From: JBCBZH01 sp039815415 | GTDB taxonomy: Bacteria; Bacteroidota; Rhodothermia; Rhodothermales; Rubricoccaceae | DNA length: 50,817 bases | Reading direction: 5' to 3' | NCBI GenBank assembly: GCA_039815415.1 | Contig: JBCBZH010000002.1 | Location: 1 to 50,817, forward strand | Shown here: positions 22,768-31,174 of the stretch, piece after piece | How the letters are laid out: each line of letters starts with the position of its first letter | Position numbering within the stretch: position 1 is the first letter of the stretch | Position numbers and translations under genes: made by a program | Notes under the pieces: generated by a model | Database searches by the model: none | Told to the model about the DNA's origin: nothing | The model's input: the letters and a program-made list of their open reading frames with translations, nothing else

Positions 22768-25068
22768 TTATGCCGCTCCGTTCTCGTCTACGGGGGCAAT
22801 CTGGAACCCGATGGGCCGTCCTCCACGCGGGTCCTCCTGCTTGAGCTGGCGCACCATGCGCTCGTACTCCCGCTCCACTTCGGGCGTCACGCTGGCGCGG
22901 GTGTCCTCCAGCGCGCTGGCAAAATCCGCAGCCGTGACCGTGTCGGCGTCGAGGTTGGCGCGGAGGGCGAGCAGGCCGGCCTTGCGGACGAGGTTCTCGA
23001 GGTCGGCGCCGGAGAAGCGCTGAGTCTGTTCCGCCAGCACGTCGAGGTCCACGTCGTCGGCCAGCGGCATCTTCGCGGTCTGGATGCCGAGGATGCGGCG
23101 GCGGCCCTCGGCGTCCGGGACGGGCACGTAGACGATCTCATCGAAGCGGCCGGGGCGCAGCAGTGCTGGGTCGAGCAGCGTCGGGCGGTTGGTGGCGCCG
23201 ATCACCACGACGCCCTGCAGCTCCTCCAGCCCGTCCATCTCGGCCAGCAGCGTGTTGACCACGCGCTCGGTCACGTTCGAGTCTCCGATGCCAGAGCCGC
23301 GCGAGGGCGCCAGCGCGTCGATCTCGTCGAGGAAGATGACCGTGGGCGAGACCTGTCGGGCGCGCTTGAACAGCTTCGAGACCTGTTTTTCCGATTCTCC
23401 AACCCACTTGGAAAGCAAGTCGCTGGACTTGGTGGCGACGAAGTTGGCCTCGGCTTCCTTGGCGACGGCCTTCGCCAGCAGCGTCTTGCCATTGCCCGGT
23501 GGGCCGAACAGCAGGAAGCCGCGCGCCTGCCGGATGCCGAGGCGCTTGAATGCGTCCGGTCGCTTCAGCGGCAACTCAATGCCCTCTTTGAGCTGGCGCT
23601 TGACCTCGTCCAGCCCGCCAATATCATCCCAGCCCACATTCGGGACCTGGATCTGGATCTCGCGGAGGGCACTCGGCTGGACCCGCTTGAGCGCATCGGT
23701 AAAGTCGTCGTCGGTGACCACAAGCTCGTCGAGGACCTCAGCGGGGATCTCGTCGTCGTCGAGGTCGATGTCTGGGAGCACACGCCGCAGGGCGGAGATG
23801 GCGGCCTCGCGGGCGAGCGCCGAAAGGTCGGCGCCGACGAACCCGTAGGTGGTCCGCGCGATGGTGTCCAGGTCCACGTCCTTGGCCAGCGGCATCCCGC
23901 GTGTGTGGATGCCCAGCACCTCGCGGCGCCCGTCGGTGTCTGGCACGCCGATGACGATCTCACGGTCGAAGCGGCCCGGGCGGCGCAAGGCCTCGTCGAT
24001 GGCGTCGGGGCGGTTGGTGGCTGCGATCACCACCACGTTGCCGCGCGCCTCGAGGCCATCGAGCAGCGTGAGGAGTTGAGCCACGACGCGACGCTCGGCC
24101 TCGCCGGTCTCATCTCGAGCTGGCGCGATCGAATCCAGCTCGTCGATGAAGATGATGGACGGCGCGTTCTGCGTGGCCTCCTCGAAGATGGTGCGCAGCC
24201 GCTCCTCGGACTCGCCGTAGTAGCGGCCCATGATCTCGGGGCCGTTGATGACGAAGAACTGCGCGTTGGTCTCGTTGGCGACCGCGCGGGCAAGGAGCGT
24301 CTTGCCCGTTCCTGGCGGACCGTAGAGCAGTACGCCCTTCGGTGGGTCGATGCCGAGGCGCGAGAACAGCTCCGGGTGCTTGAGCGGCAGCTCGATCATC
24401 TCGCGGACCTGATCGACGGTGTCGCCGAGGCCGCCCACGTCGTCGTACGTGATCCCGACGGGCGGCTCGCCGTCGTGCGGCTCCTGGTACTCGGGCAGCA
24501 GCGTGATCTCCGTCTGGTCCGTGATCTGAACGATACCCTTCGGGCTGGCGCTGACCACGATCAGCCGGATCTCCTGAAGCACGAAGGAGCGCTGGCGACC
24601 GAACAGTTGTTCGAACACTTCGGGAGGCACACCTGGCATCTCGCCGACGGGCACAGCCGTCGAGAGGGTGTCACCAGCCGTGAGCGGCCGGCCGATGAGC
24701 GGGCGGAGCAGGGCGCCGCCGGGGCCTTGCAGCCGCACCTCGGGTTGCGCAGGCGCCAAGACGACGCTCGTGGCAGGCTTGACCTCGGCAGCGGTGATCT
24801 CGACCGAGTCCCCCAGCCCGACGCCCGCATTGCTGCGGAGCAGGCCATCGAGGCGGACGATGTCCAGACCGGCGTCGGCGGTGTAGGGTGGCACCGCGAT
24901 GGCGGCAGTGGTGCGCTTGCCAGTGAGGGAGATGATGGCGCCGGGCCCGATGCCGAGCTCGGCGAAGGCGTTCTGGCTCAGGCGCGCAATGCTCTTCCCG
25001 AAATCGGGTTTCTGCGAGCCTGCAACCTGGAGGCGGAGGGTATCGGTGGGCGTTGTGACTTCGGCCAT
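22768..25068 (-). CDS. Cdc48/p97/VAT-like double AAA+ ATPase
   Basis: 766 aa, full length for the family. The N-domain spans about 8-190 (double-psi barrel, LRLQVAGSQKPDFGKSIARL). The D1 AAA module has Walker A GPPGTGKT (250-257), Walker B IIFIDELDS (near 305-313) and arginine finger in RRPGRFDREI. The D2 module has Walker A GPPGNGKT (522-529) and Walker B VIFLDEIDA. This is the archaeal/eukaryal-type unfoldase that threads proteins through its ring. It is uncommon in bacteria, occurring in scattered lineages, so ancient transfer from archaea is likely for the family. It faces the caspase gene tail to tail. No proteasome genes are in the window. Confidence 0.96.
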   Translation of the reverse strand: MAEVTTPTDTLRLQVAGSQKPDFGKSIARLSQNAFAELGIGPGAIISLTGKRTTAAIAVPPYTADAGLDIVRLDGLLRSNAGVGLGDSVEITAAEVKPATSVVLAPAQPEVRLQGPGGALLRPLIGRPLTAGDTLSTAVPVGEMPGVPPEVFEQLFGRQRSFVLQEIRLIVVSASPKGIVQITDQTEITLLPEYQEPHDGEPPVGITYDDVGGLGDTVDQVREMIELPLKHPELFSRLGIDPPKGVLLYGPPGTGKTLLARAVANETNAQFFVINGPEIMGRYYGESEERLRTIFEEATQNAPSIIFIDELDSIAPARDETGEAERRVVAQLLTLLDGLEARGNVVVIAATNRPDAIDEALRRPGRFDREIVIGVPDTDGRREVLGIHTRGMPLAKDVDLDTIARTTYGFVGADLSALAREAAISALRRVLPDIDLDDDEIPAEVLDELVVTDDDFTDALKRVQPSALREIQIQVPNVGWDDIGGLDEVKRQLKEGIELPLKRPDAFKRLGIRQARGFLLFGPPGNGKTLLAKAVAKEAEANFVATKSSDLLSKWVGESEKQVSKLFKRARQVSPTVIFLDEIDALAPSRGSGIGDSNVTERVVNTLLAEMDGLEELQGVVVIGATNRPTLLDPALLRPGRFDEIVYVPVPDAEGRRRILGIQTAKMPLADDVDLDVLAEQTQRFSGADLENLVRKAGLLALRANLDADTVTAADFASALEDTRASVTPEVEREYERMVRQLKQEDPRGGRPIGFQIAPVDENGAA

Positions 25069-25386
25069 GCGGGAGATCCATTTAGCATTCAGCCTCCTTG
25101 CACGACGCTCGACGCGTGGGGTTCACGCTGGCTGGAGGGATACGAGAGAGATCGAGGGATGGGCAGATCGGATCGTTCCAGCCTCGCGTCTCTCTGCACG
25201 CCAGCTCGAGCTGGCGACCGTTCTCCAATACGATTGGTGGAGAGGCGCGCCGCTGGTGCGTCCGTGGATCAGCTGATCATCCTGATGAGGTCTCGCGCTG
25301 GCGAATGCTGACCGGTGGGTCAGAGCGCATCGGGGTGGGCTGACGACCCTCTGCCACTGGCCCCATCCCATTGGCGACGGGGTTCG
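25069..25386. other. 318-bp gap upstream of the Cdc48 gene
   Basis: No gene supported. It contains the perfect palindrome CGCCAGCTCGAGCTGGCG (25199-25216), a small dyad with CCAAT-ACG-ATTGG at its core, and the palindrome GATCAGCTGATC. The Cdc48 gene's promoter should lie here, read on the minus strand, but I could not pick it out. Confidence 0.6.
25199..25216. repeat. Perfect 18-bp palindrome of the iterated word
   Basis: CGCCAGCTCGAGCTGGCG. An identical copy lies at 26552-26569, so the two bracket the nuclease/phosphatase-like gene. Confidence 0.9.
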
Positions 25387-26451
25387 TCAATATTCGAGCG
25401 TCGCCACTGCGCCCGCGTGGTCGCTGGCCCACAGCAGCTCGCCGCCCGAGGTCACGCGCGAGGCGGGGTCATCCAGCACCACGTCATAATTAGAGGCGCT
25501 GTCGAAGTCGCGGTGCATCACGAAGTCGATGCGGGTGGTGAGGCTCGAGCTGGCGTTGCGGAGGTCCGTGGCCTGGCAGCAGGTATTTCCGGTGCCCACG
25601 CCGGGGTCCGTAAGGTTGCCGGTGAGCTGGGCGTACGAGTTGGTGGTGGAGCCGTCGGCAGCGGAGTTGATGTCGCCCGTGAAGGCGATGGGGCCGTCGA
25701 TGTTCTGGATGACGCCGATCAACTCGGCGGCCTGGATCTGCTGCGCAATGGCCGCGGCCCCGCCCACCTCAAGGTGGGTGTTGAGGAACGTGAACGTGAA
25801 CCCGTCGAGGGTGGCCGTGACGTGTTGGTAGCCGCGCACGAACGTCTGGTCCACACCGCCCACAGGCACGGTCACGAGCTGGTTGAAGGAGGCTTCTACA
25901 GCGCCGGAGGTCTGAATGTCGCTGCGAGCGAGGATCACGTCAGCGTCCGTGTAGCGGACATCGAAGAACGTTTGGCCGTCCGTGGTGGCGGGAAACTCCA
26001 CATCGGCGTTCTGGCTATTGGAGGCGATGCGGTAATTCAGGCCTCGGTCCGCCAGCGCGTCGAGGAGGATCGCGAGGAAATCGACGGTGACCTCGGTTGC
26101 GTTGACCGAGGTGTTGCCCGTGAGGTAGTCACTGGGGGTCTGGGTGCGGTAGGTCGTTACCTCCTGCAGTCCGATGAGGTGGGGGCCTGCGGCCTGAATG
26201 GCGTCGGCGATGGACTCGGCGCGGGCGGCGAAGTCGCTCGCCAGCGCGTCGCCGTAGACGCGTCCAACGATGCCGGGGACCTGTGCGGCTTCTGTGGCCG
26301 TCGTGACCTCGAAGATGTCCCCGCCGAGGTAGAGGTTCTGGCTCATCACGGTGACGGAGCCGGAGGGGCCGTCGTCCCCGTCAGTGTCGCACCCCCAGGA
26401 GGTGACGCCGAGAAGAACGAGGGCAGAGGCTAGAGCGAGCGATCGGAGCAT
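25387..26451 (-). CDS. Endonuclease/exonuclease/phosphatase-fold lipoprotein
   Basis: 354 aa from the ATG at 26451. The N-terminus is a lipoprotein-like signal ending ...TSWGC, with Trp at an unusual lipobox position, then DTDGDDG. Metal and catalytic motifs of the EEP (DNase I-like) fold follow: MSQNLYLGGDI (Asn), LIGLQEV (Glu), FLNTHLEVGG (His), AFTGDINS (Asp/Asn) and the terminal ASDHAGAVA (Asp-His). It is exported and may hydrolyse nucleic acid, phospholipid or phosphate esters outside the cell. Substrate unknown. Confidence 0.88.
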   Translation of the reverse strand: MLRSLALASALVLLGVTSWGCDTDGDDGPSGSVTVMSQNLYLGGDIFEVTTATEAAQVPGIVGRVYGDALASDFAARAESIADAIQAAGPHLIGLQEVTTYRTQTPSDYLTGNTSVNATEVTVDFLAILLDALADRGLNYRIASNSQNADVEFPATTDGQTFFDVRYTDADVILARSDIQTSGAVEASFNQLVTVPVGGVDQTFVRGYQHVTATLDGFTFTFLNTHLEVGGAAAIAQQIQAAELIGVIQNIDGPIAFTGDINSAADGSTTNSYAQLTGNLTDPGVGTGNTCCQATDLRNASSSLTTRIDFVMHRDFDSASNYDVVLDDPASRVTSGGELLWASDHAGAVATLEY

Positions 26452-26551
26452 GGCAGACGTGGGAGAGGTCCTCCAAGATCGCACGATGGGATCCCGCGTC
26501 CATAGGTCAAATCACCCAGGTCATGCGGCGGGGTCCGGCGGAATGGCTTCC

Positions 26552-26569
26552 CGCCAGCTCGAGCTGGCG
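26552..26569. repeat. Perfect 18-bp palindrome of the iterated word
   Basis: CGCCAGCTCGAGCTGGCG, identical to the copy at 25199-25216, in the gap between two minus-strand genes. It could end transcription of the barrel-protein gene upstream. Confidence 0.9.
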
Positions 26570-26656
26570 ACGCGAGAGACCTCGGCGCCCGCTGGCGGCG
26601 GTCGGTGGCGGCCGTGTAGCGCCGCCAGCGGGGCGAGGAGCCGGAGCGCTGCCGCG

Positions 26657-27346
26657 CTACATCCGAAACGTCACGCCGAGCTGGGGGACGAGCAGCGTGG
26701 TTGTGGAGCGGCGAGGGTAGATCCGGATGGTGCCATTGTCGAACCGGTCGATGTCGCCTCGACCCAGATACGTCGCCTCACCGCCGACGAGATAGCGAAC
26801 GCGTCCGTCGAGCAGCACATCGATGTAGTGGCCCTTGCGGTTGTGACTGTCGGCGAGCTTGATCTGGAGACCGGCGCCTGCGCCGTACGTCAGCGCGAGG
26901 TCGTCGTAGTTGGTGGACGACGCCAGCTCGTAGTCGTCATAAAAGTCTTGCACGCTGGTCTGGGTCCAGAAGTAGCTGACACCCGCCAGCCCGTCCACAT
27001 AGGGGCGCACGCGTCCGTCGGGGACCTGCAGGCGGAGCACGGCGAGTCCCTGCCCAAGGTTGTTGGACGTGGTGACGTCCACCCAGACGTCTGGGATGGT
27101 GAGTGAGAATGGCTCGCTGCGGCGCTCGTAGCCGAACAGCATTCCGGTGGCTTCCACGCCAATGCCGACCGGCGTCCGGGGGATCTGATACAGGTATCCG
27201 AAGGTGACGCCGCCTCCGACAGCGCCGAGCTCCGCCGAGAACTCGCTCTGGGGAACGCCCACCGCGCCAGAGAGGGAGAGGGTGGACTGCGCAGCCACCA
27301 CCGGAGTGGCCACGAGGGCGACGGCAAGAATCAGAAGCGGACGCAT
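26657..27346 (-). CDS. Outer-membrane beta-barrel protein
   Basis: 229 aa from the ATG at 27346, with a signal peptide (MRPLLILAVALVATPVVAAQ). Alternating hydrophobic/aromatic strands run throughout (VGGGVTFGYLYQIPR, IGVEATGMLFGYE, VRPYVDGLAGVSYFW) and the final residues TLLVPQLGVTFRM end in an aromatic plus hydrophobic C-terminus, as in OmpA/OmpW-like barrels. No specific family is clear. Confidence 0.75.
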   Translation of the reverse strand: MRPLLILAVALVATPVVAAQSTLSLSGAVGVPQSEFSAELGAVGGGVTFGYLYQIPRTPVGIGVEATGMLFGYERRSEPFSLTIPDVWVDVTTSNNLGQGLAVLRLQVPDGRVRPYVDGLAGVSYFWTQTSVQDFYDDYELASSTNYDDLALTYGAGAGLQIKLADSHNRKGHYIDVLLDGRVRYLVGGEATYLGRGDIDRFDNGTIRIYPRRSTTTLLVPQLGVTFRM

Positions 27347-27437
27347 GGCAGACAACGAAAGGGGTGATGAATGAAGGGCCGCGTCGAGCTGGCGAAAAGC
27401 AACATGGAGGAGCACCGGCAAGGAGGTCAAGCGTTGC

Positions 27438-27444
27438 TAGCTTC
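27438..27444 (+). promoter_or_regulatory. Possible -7 promoter element
   Basis: TAGCTTC ends 25 nt before the ATG at 27470. A copy of TCGAGCTGGCGA (27384-27395) lies further upstream. Confidence 0.35.
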
Positions 27445-27469
27445 TCGCGACACAGGCTTGCAGCTCTTC

Positions 27470-28213
27470 ATGACTCTCCGGTTTAGTGCGCGGTCCGTCG
27501 TGCTCCTGCTGGGAGTGCTGTGGAGCTTTACGGGTTCTGCTCAGACCATTGGTGAGATTGGAACACTGGTGTTCTTGGACATCCCAGAAGATGCTGTCGT
27601 GCGGGTTGATGGTGAGATCGTCCAGCTCGAGGTAGATGCGCGCCGAGGTCAGTTTCTTCCTTATCCGGCAGGGCGTGGCATTCCGGTTCACGTGACGACG
27701 CCAGATGGCGCTCGGGTAAGCGTGGTTGCTGGCGTAGATGTGGGTTCCATCACCACGATTCAGTTTCGCGACAGTGAGTTCCGTCCACCTCGGGCAGCCC
27801 TGGCCCTGTTTGCGCCAGGTATCCCCCAACTCAGTTTTGGGCGTCCTGTAGTGGGAGGATTGGTCCTAGCGGGCTTGGCAGGGGCCGTAGGGGGAACCGT
27901 ATGGGCAGGCGGGCAGCTGCAGGATGCACGTGCCGATGCCGATGCTGCCGCCGCGCGGTACACGAACGCTACGACTGAGCCAGCAGCCATCGCGGCTCGT
28001 GAGGCACATGCGATCGCAGTCGATGAGTCAATTACGGCGCGCAACGCTCGGGCGGTGTTCATACTTGCCGGAGTCGTTGTGTATGCCCTCGGGTCTGTGG
28101 ACGCATTCGCGCGGCATACCACCTCAGCAGATCTGACCGCTTCGGAGCCCCGTCGGGCCATCGTAGCGTTTGATCCGGTACAGAGAGGGGTTTTGCTCCG
28201 AGTACGGCTATGA
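27470..28213 (+). CDS. PEGA-like envelope protein with C-terminal membrane helices
   Basis: 247 aa from the ATG at 27470. Signal peptide to about residue 25 (...SFTGSAQ), then a small beta domain reminiscent of PEGA (GTLVFLDIPEDAVVRVDGE), and two hydrophobic helices (GGLVLAGLAGAVGGTVWAG and ARAVFILAGVVVYALGSVDAF), as in DUF5683-type proteins. GC content and codon use are lower than in the neighbouring genes. It overlaps the following lipoprotein by 4 bp (ATGA). Confidence 0.7.
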   Translation: MTLRFSARSVVLLLGVLWSFTGSAQTIGEIGTLVFLDIPEDAVVRVDGEIVQLEVDARRGQFLPYPAGRGIPVHVTTPDGARVSVVAGVDVGSITTIQFRDSEFRPPRAALALFAPGIPQLSFGRPVVGGLVLAGLAGAVGGTVWAGGQLQDARADADAAAARYTNATTEPAAIAAREAHAIAVDESITARNARAVFILAGVVVYALGSVDAFARHTTSADLTASEPRRAIVAFDPVQRGVLLRVRL

Positions 28214-29556
28214 GGCGCTGGGTTTTGATGGCACTCTCGGTGATAGGGTGGGGAGCGTGCGACGTCGTTGAGCCTCTTGAGCCTTCCAACCCTGTCGATC
28301 CAGCGTATGTCGGCGATCTTCCGCGTACAGTAGTCGGGCCCTCGAATGTTGCCATCAGTGCGACGACACCCACCAGCGTCTCTCTCTCCTGGACAGACAA
28401 CAGCTCATTCGAACAGGGCTTCCGAATTCGGCGCTCGAGAATTGATTTCCGCGGGCGACGGACGCTGGAAGAGGTCGTTGATCTGGCTCCCAACACTACC
28501 GAGTATGTTGTTGAGGGGCTCAAGGGCATCACAGCTCGTGAGTTCACAGTCGCTGCGATTCGGGAAGGCGGCATGGTGGTGTCTCCGTCGGATTCGTTCA
28601 GGGTGCGCTACCCTTCACAGACCGTGAGGCAGCTTAACTCGCCGGAGCCAGGCGTCATCGGAGTGCTATCGACGGACACGCGCTTAGCATTCATTCCTCA
28701 GCTCGAGTTGGCGACAGCGGTGGTAGATGCCCAGACGGGAAGCGTGCTTCATGTAGCCCGTGGCTTGCGTCGTCGGATCGATGTGCTGACTGACGGACGT
28801 GCGGCAGTTATGGACGATATGCCAGTACGTCCTCGAGTGTCCTTCTTAGATCGAAATGGAGCGACCCCGCCAGTCGTCCTAGACTTTCCGAATTCAGAGG
28901 ACTGTCGGTTTGGAGAACCCGTTGGGTTGCCAACCTCTTCCAGTGAAGGGTCACGGGCGATCGGAGTGTGCGACACTATCTGGGAAACCGCCTACGTCTG
29001 GGACCTGGGCACAGGAACAGTCATTGATTCCGTCGCAGTGGAGACAACCAACTTCGAGTTTCCACACATTCTGGCAGTGTCTCCCAATGGGGATGTTTTT
29101 GTGATCTGGGACCGATATGACGTGAGTGCTTACCGTGTCTCAACCGGCGAGCGCGTCTGGACTCTACCGGCCCGTGGGACCGGCCGCGTCTTTGCTCAGG
29201 TGTCCGAAGATGGGAGTCAAGTTCTTCTCGCGTTGAGTGAAGCCGGACCCGCCCGGATTCAAACCCTCGATCTCGAGACGGGAGCGGTTCTCGCCGAGCG
29301 GAGAGAGGCATACTTCTTCGATCTGTATGATGTCAGGCATGGTCAGGCTGTGTATTCCTCGGCACTGGAGTCAGGTCGCCAACTCGTTCGAGTGGTTCAG
29401 TTGGAAGACCTTTCTGTTGTCCGAGACATCGATACTGAGATCGGTGGTGGTAGCTCAGCGGCTGGAGCCCGGATTACCCCCGAAGGCGTTGTCACCTTGA
29501 CGGATTTCAACGCAGTGTATCGATGGGATCTGTCTCTCTCATGGGAGCCGTACTAG
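28210..29556 (+). CDS. Lipoprotein with fibronectin type III and propeller-like region
   Basis: 448 aa. Lipoprotein signal MRRWVLMALSVIGWGACD. Residues about 42-135 form an FN3 domain (PSNVAISATTPTSVSLSWTD through the strand pattern to DSFRVRYP). The remainder repeats strand units resembling a WD40/PQQ-like propeller (AVVDAQTGSVLHVARG, AYVWDLGTGTVIDSVAV, AYRVSTGERVWTLPA, TLDLETGAVLAERRE). It looks like a surface-exposed binding protein. Low-GC codon use is shared with the upstream gene, which overlaps it (ATGA). Confidence 0.75.
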   Translation: MRRWVLMALSVIGWGACDVVEPLEPSNPVDPAYVGDLPRTVVGPSNVAISATTPTSVSLSWTDNSSFEQGFRIRRSRIDFRGRRTLEEVVDLAPNTTEYVVEGLKGITAREFTVAAIREGGMVVSPSDSFRVRYPSQTVRQLNSPEPGVIGVLSTDTRLAFIPQLELATAVVDAQTGSVLHVARGLRRRIDVLTDGRAAVMDDMPVRPRVSFLDRNGATPPVVLDFPNSEDCRFGEPVGLPTSSSEGSRAIGVCDTIWETAYVWDLGTGTVIDSVAVETTNFEFPHILAVSPNGDVFVIWDRYDVSAYRVSTGERVWTLPARGTGRVFAQVSEDGSQVLLALSEAGPARIQTLDLETGAVLAERREAYFFDLYDVRHGQAVYSSALESGRQLVRVVQLEDLSVVRDIDTEIGGGSSAAGARITPEGVVTLTDFNAVYRWDLSLSWEPY

Positions 29557-29607
29557 GCTTCACGCGCGCTCTGCGTGGTACCATCTGTCTCGCCAACCCG
29601 CTCGCTC

Positions 29608-31032
29608 GTGCCGCCTGAGATCGACCCCACCTGGACCTCGCTGCTCCCGCCGCTTCTCGCCATTGGCTTGGCCATCTGGACGCGCCAGGTCTACCTCTCG
29701 CTCGCCGCAGGCATCTGGCTGGCTTACACCATTCTCGCCGGGTGGAACCCGCTCACCGGGCTGGCGACGGCCATCGATGGAATCGTGGGCGTCTTCGAGG
29801 ATCCGGGCAACACGCGCGTCCTGCTGTTCACGCTCGTCATTGGTGCGCTGATCGCGACGGTCGAGGCGGGGGGCGGCGTTCGCGGGTTCATCGACTGGCT
29901 GGATCGGAGAGGCTGGGCCAACACGCCGCGCGGGGCCCGGCTGCTCTCGTTTCTGGTGGGCGTGGTCATCTTCATCGAGTCCAACATTACCGTTCTGGTG
30001 GCCGGTGCGGTCTCGCGTCCGGTGTTCGATCGCCAGAAGCGCTCGCGCGAGATGCTGGCCTACCTCATCGACTCCACCAGCGCGGCCATCTGCATCCTGA
30101 TCCCGCTCAATGCCTGGGGCGCCTACATCCTCGGGCTGCTGAACGAGCAGGGGATTGAGGATCCGCTACGCCTGTTTGTGGCGTCCATCCCGTACAACCT
30201 GTACGCGCTGGCGGCGGTCGCGCTGGCGGCAGTCGTGGCCGTCACGGGCTGGACCTTCGGGCCGATGAAGCGCGCGGAGGAGCGAGCGCAGCGCGGCGAG
30301 CATCACGATGAAGGAGCCGCGCCGGACGTGGATGAGTCGGCGCTGGTGCCGGAGCCCATCGGTGCCATTCCGCCGCGTGTGATCAACATGCTGCTCCCGT
30401 TGGGCGTGATGGTGCTTGCCATGCCGCTTGGCCTCTGGATCACGGGTGATGGGAGCATCCTCGATGGCTCCGGATCCACGAGTGTCCTCTGGGCGGTGCT
30501 GAGTGGGCTGGTGGTGGCGTGGCTCCTGATGCTGTTTCAGAAAGGCATGAGCCTCGAGCAGCTCACCTCTACGGGCCTCAAGGGCGCAGGGGGAATGCTC
30601 GGCATGATGGTGGTCCTGCTGCTCGCGCTGGCGCTCGGCAGTGTGACCCGCGAGCTGGGGGCCGGGATCTACGTCGCCTCTGGCATCGCGGAGTCGGGTG
30701 TGGGGCCCATGCTCCTTCTGCCGCTGGTGTTCATCACCGGCGCCTTCGTCGCGTTCTCGACGGGGACGAGCTGGGGCACCTTCGCCATTATGATCCCCAT
30801 CGCGGTTCCGGCGGCGATGGCGCTTGGACTGCCGGTGGCGCCCTTTCTGGCTGCGAGCCTCGCAGGAGGCATCTTTGGCGACCACTCCTCGCCCATCTCG
30901 GACACCACCATCGTGTCATCGCTGGCAGCGGCGACCGACCACATCTCGCACGTTCGCACGCAGCTTCCCTACGCGATGATTGCGGGCAGCATCGCTATCG
31001 TGGGGTTTGCCATCGTCGGCGCAGTGATCTGA
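29608..31032 (+). CDS. NhaC-family Na+/H+ antiporter
   Basis: 474 aa from the GTG at 29608 (an 11-codon longer GTG start at 29575 is possible). About 11-12 membrane helices. Family blocks: TSLLPPLLAIGLAIWTRQVY, FLVGVVIFIESNITVLVAG, SRPVFDRQKRSREMLAYLID, FSTGTSWGTFAIMIPIAVP and GGIFGDHSSPISDTTIVSS. The last, with its Asp-His-Ser-Ser run, is highly conserved in NhaC-like carriers. It exchanges Na+ for H+ (or organic acids in some members) across the inner membrane. A hairpin follows the gene. Confidence 0.92.
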   Translation: MPPEIDPTWTSLLPPLLAIGLAIWTRQVYLSLAAGIWLAYTILAGWNPLTGLATAIDGIVGVFEDPGNTRVLLFTLVIGALIATVEAGGGVRGFIDWLDRRGWANTPRGARLLSFLVGVVIFIESNITVLVAGAVSRPVFDRQKRSREMLAYLIDSTSAAICILIPLNAWGAYILGLLNEQGIEDPLRLFVASIPYNLYALAAVALAAVVAVTGWTFGPMKRAEERAQRGEHHDEGAAPDVDESALVPEPIGAIPPRVINMLLPLGVMVLAMPLGLWITGDGSILDGSGSTSVLWAVLSGLVVAWLLMLFQKGMSLEQLTSTGLKGAGGMLGMMVVLLLALALGSVTRELGAGIYVASGIAESGVGPMLLLPLVFITGAFVAFSTGTSWGTFAIMIPIAVPAAMALGLPVAPFLAASLAGGIFGDHSSPISDTTIVSSLAAATDHISHVRTQLPYAMIAGSIAIVGFAIVGAVI

Positions 31033-31045
31033 GCCACCGGCTTGT

Positions 31046-31079
31046 TCGCCAGCTCGACGGGTCCGCATCGAGCTGGCGA
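31046..31079 (+). terminator. Inverted pair of the iterated word after the antiporter gene
   Basis: TCGCCAGCTCGA (31046-31057) and TCGAGCTGGCGA (31068-31079), perfect 12-bp arms and a 10-nt loop, 14 bp after the stop. No T run follows. Confidence 0.5.
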
Positions 31080-31135
31080 GGACACCTCCGCGTCCCGGTT
31101 TTGGAGGATGGCCGGTGCGAGAGTCAGTCTGGCCG

Positions 31136-31143
31136 CATCTTTG
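31136..31143 (+). promoter_or_regulatory. Possible -7 promoter element
   Basis: CATCTTTG, one mismatch from TAnnTTTG, ends 31 nt before the methyltransferase start. Confidence 0.3.
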
Positions 31144-31174
31144 CCACCCGATACGGGCTCGCTGACTCACTGCC

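Noticed and set aside
22759..25311. An 850-codon open frame antisense to the Cdc48 gene
   Set aside because: It is a high-GC shadow: the minus strand encodes an intact double AAA ATPase with all motifs, while the plus frame shows no domain.
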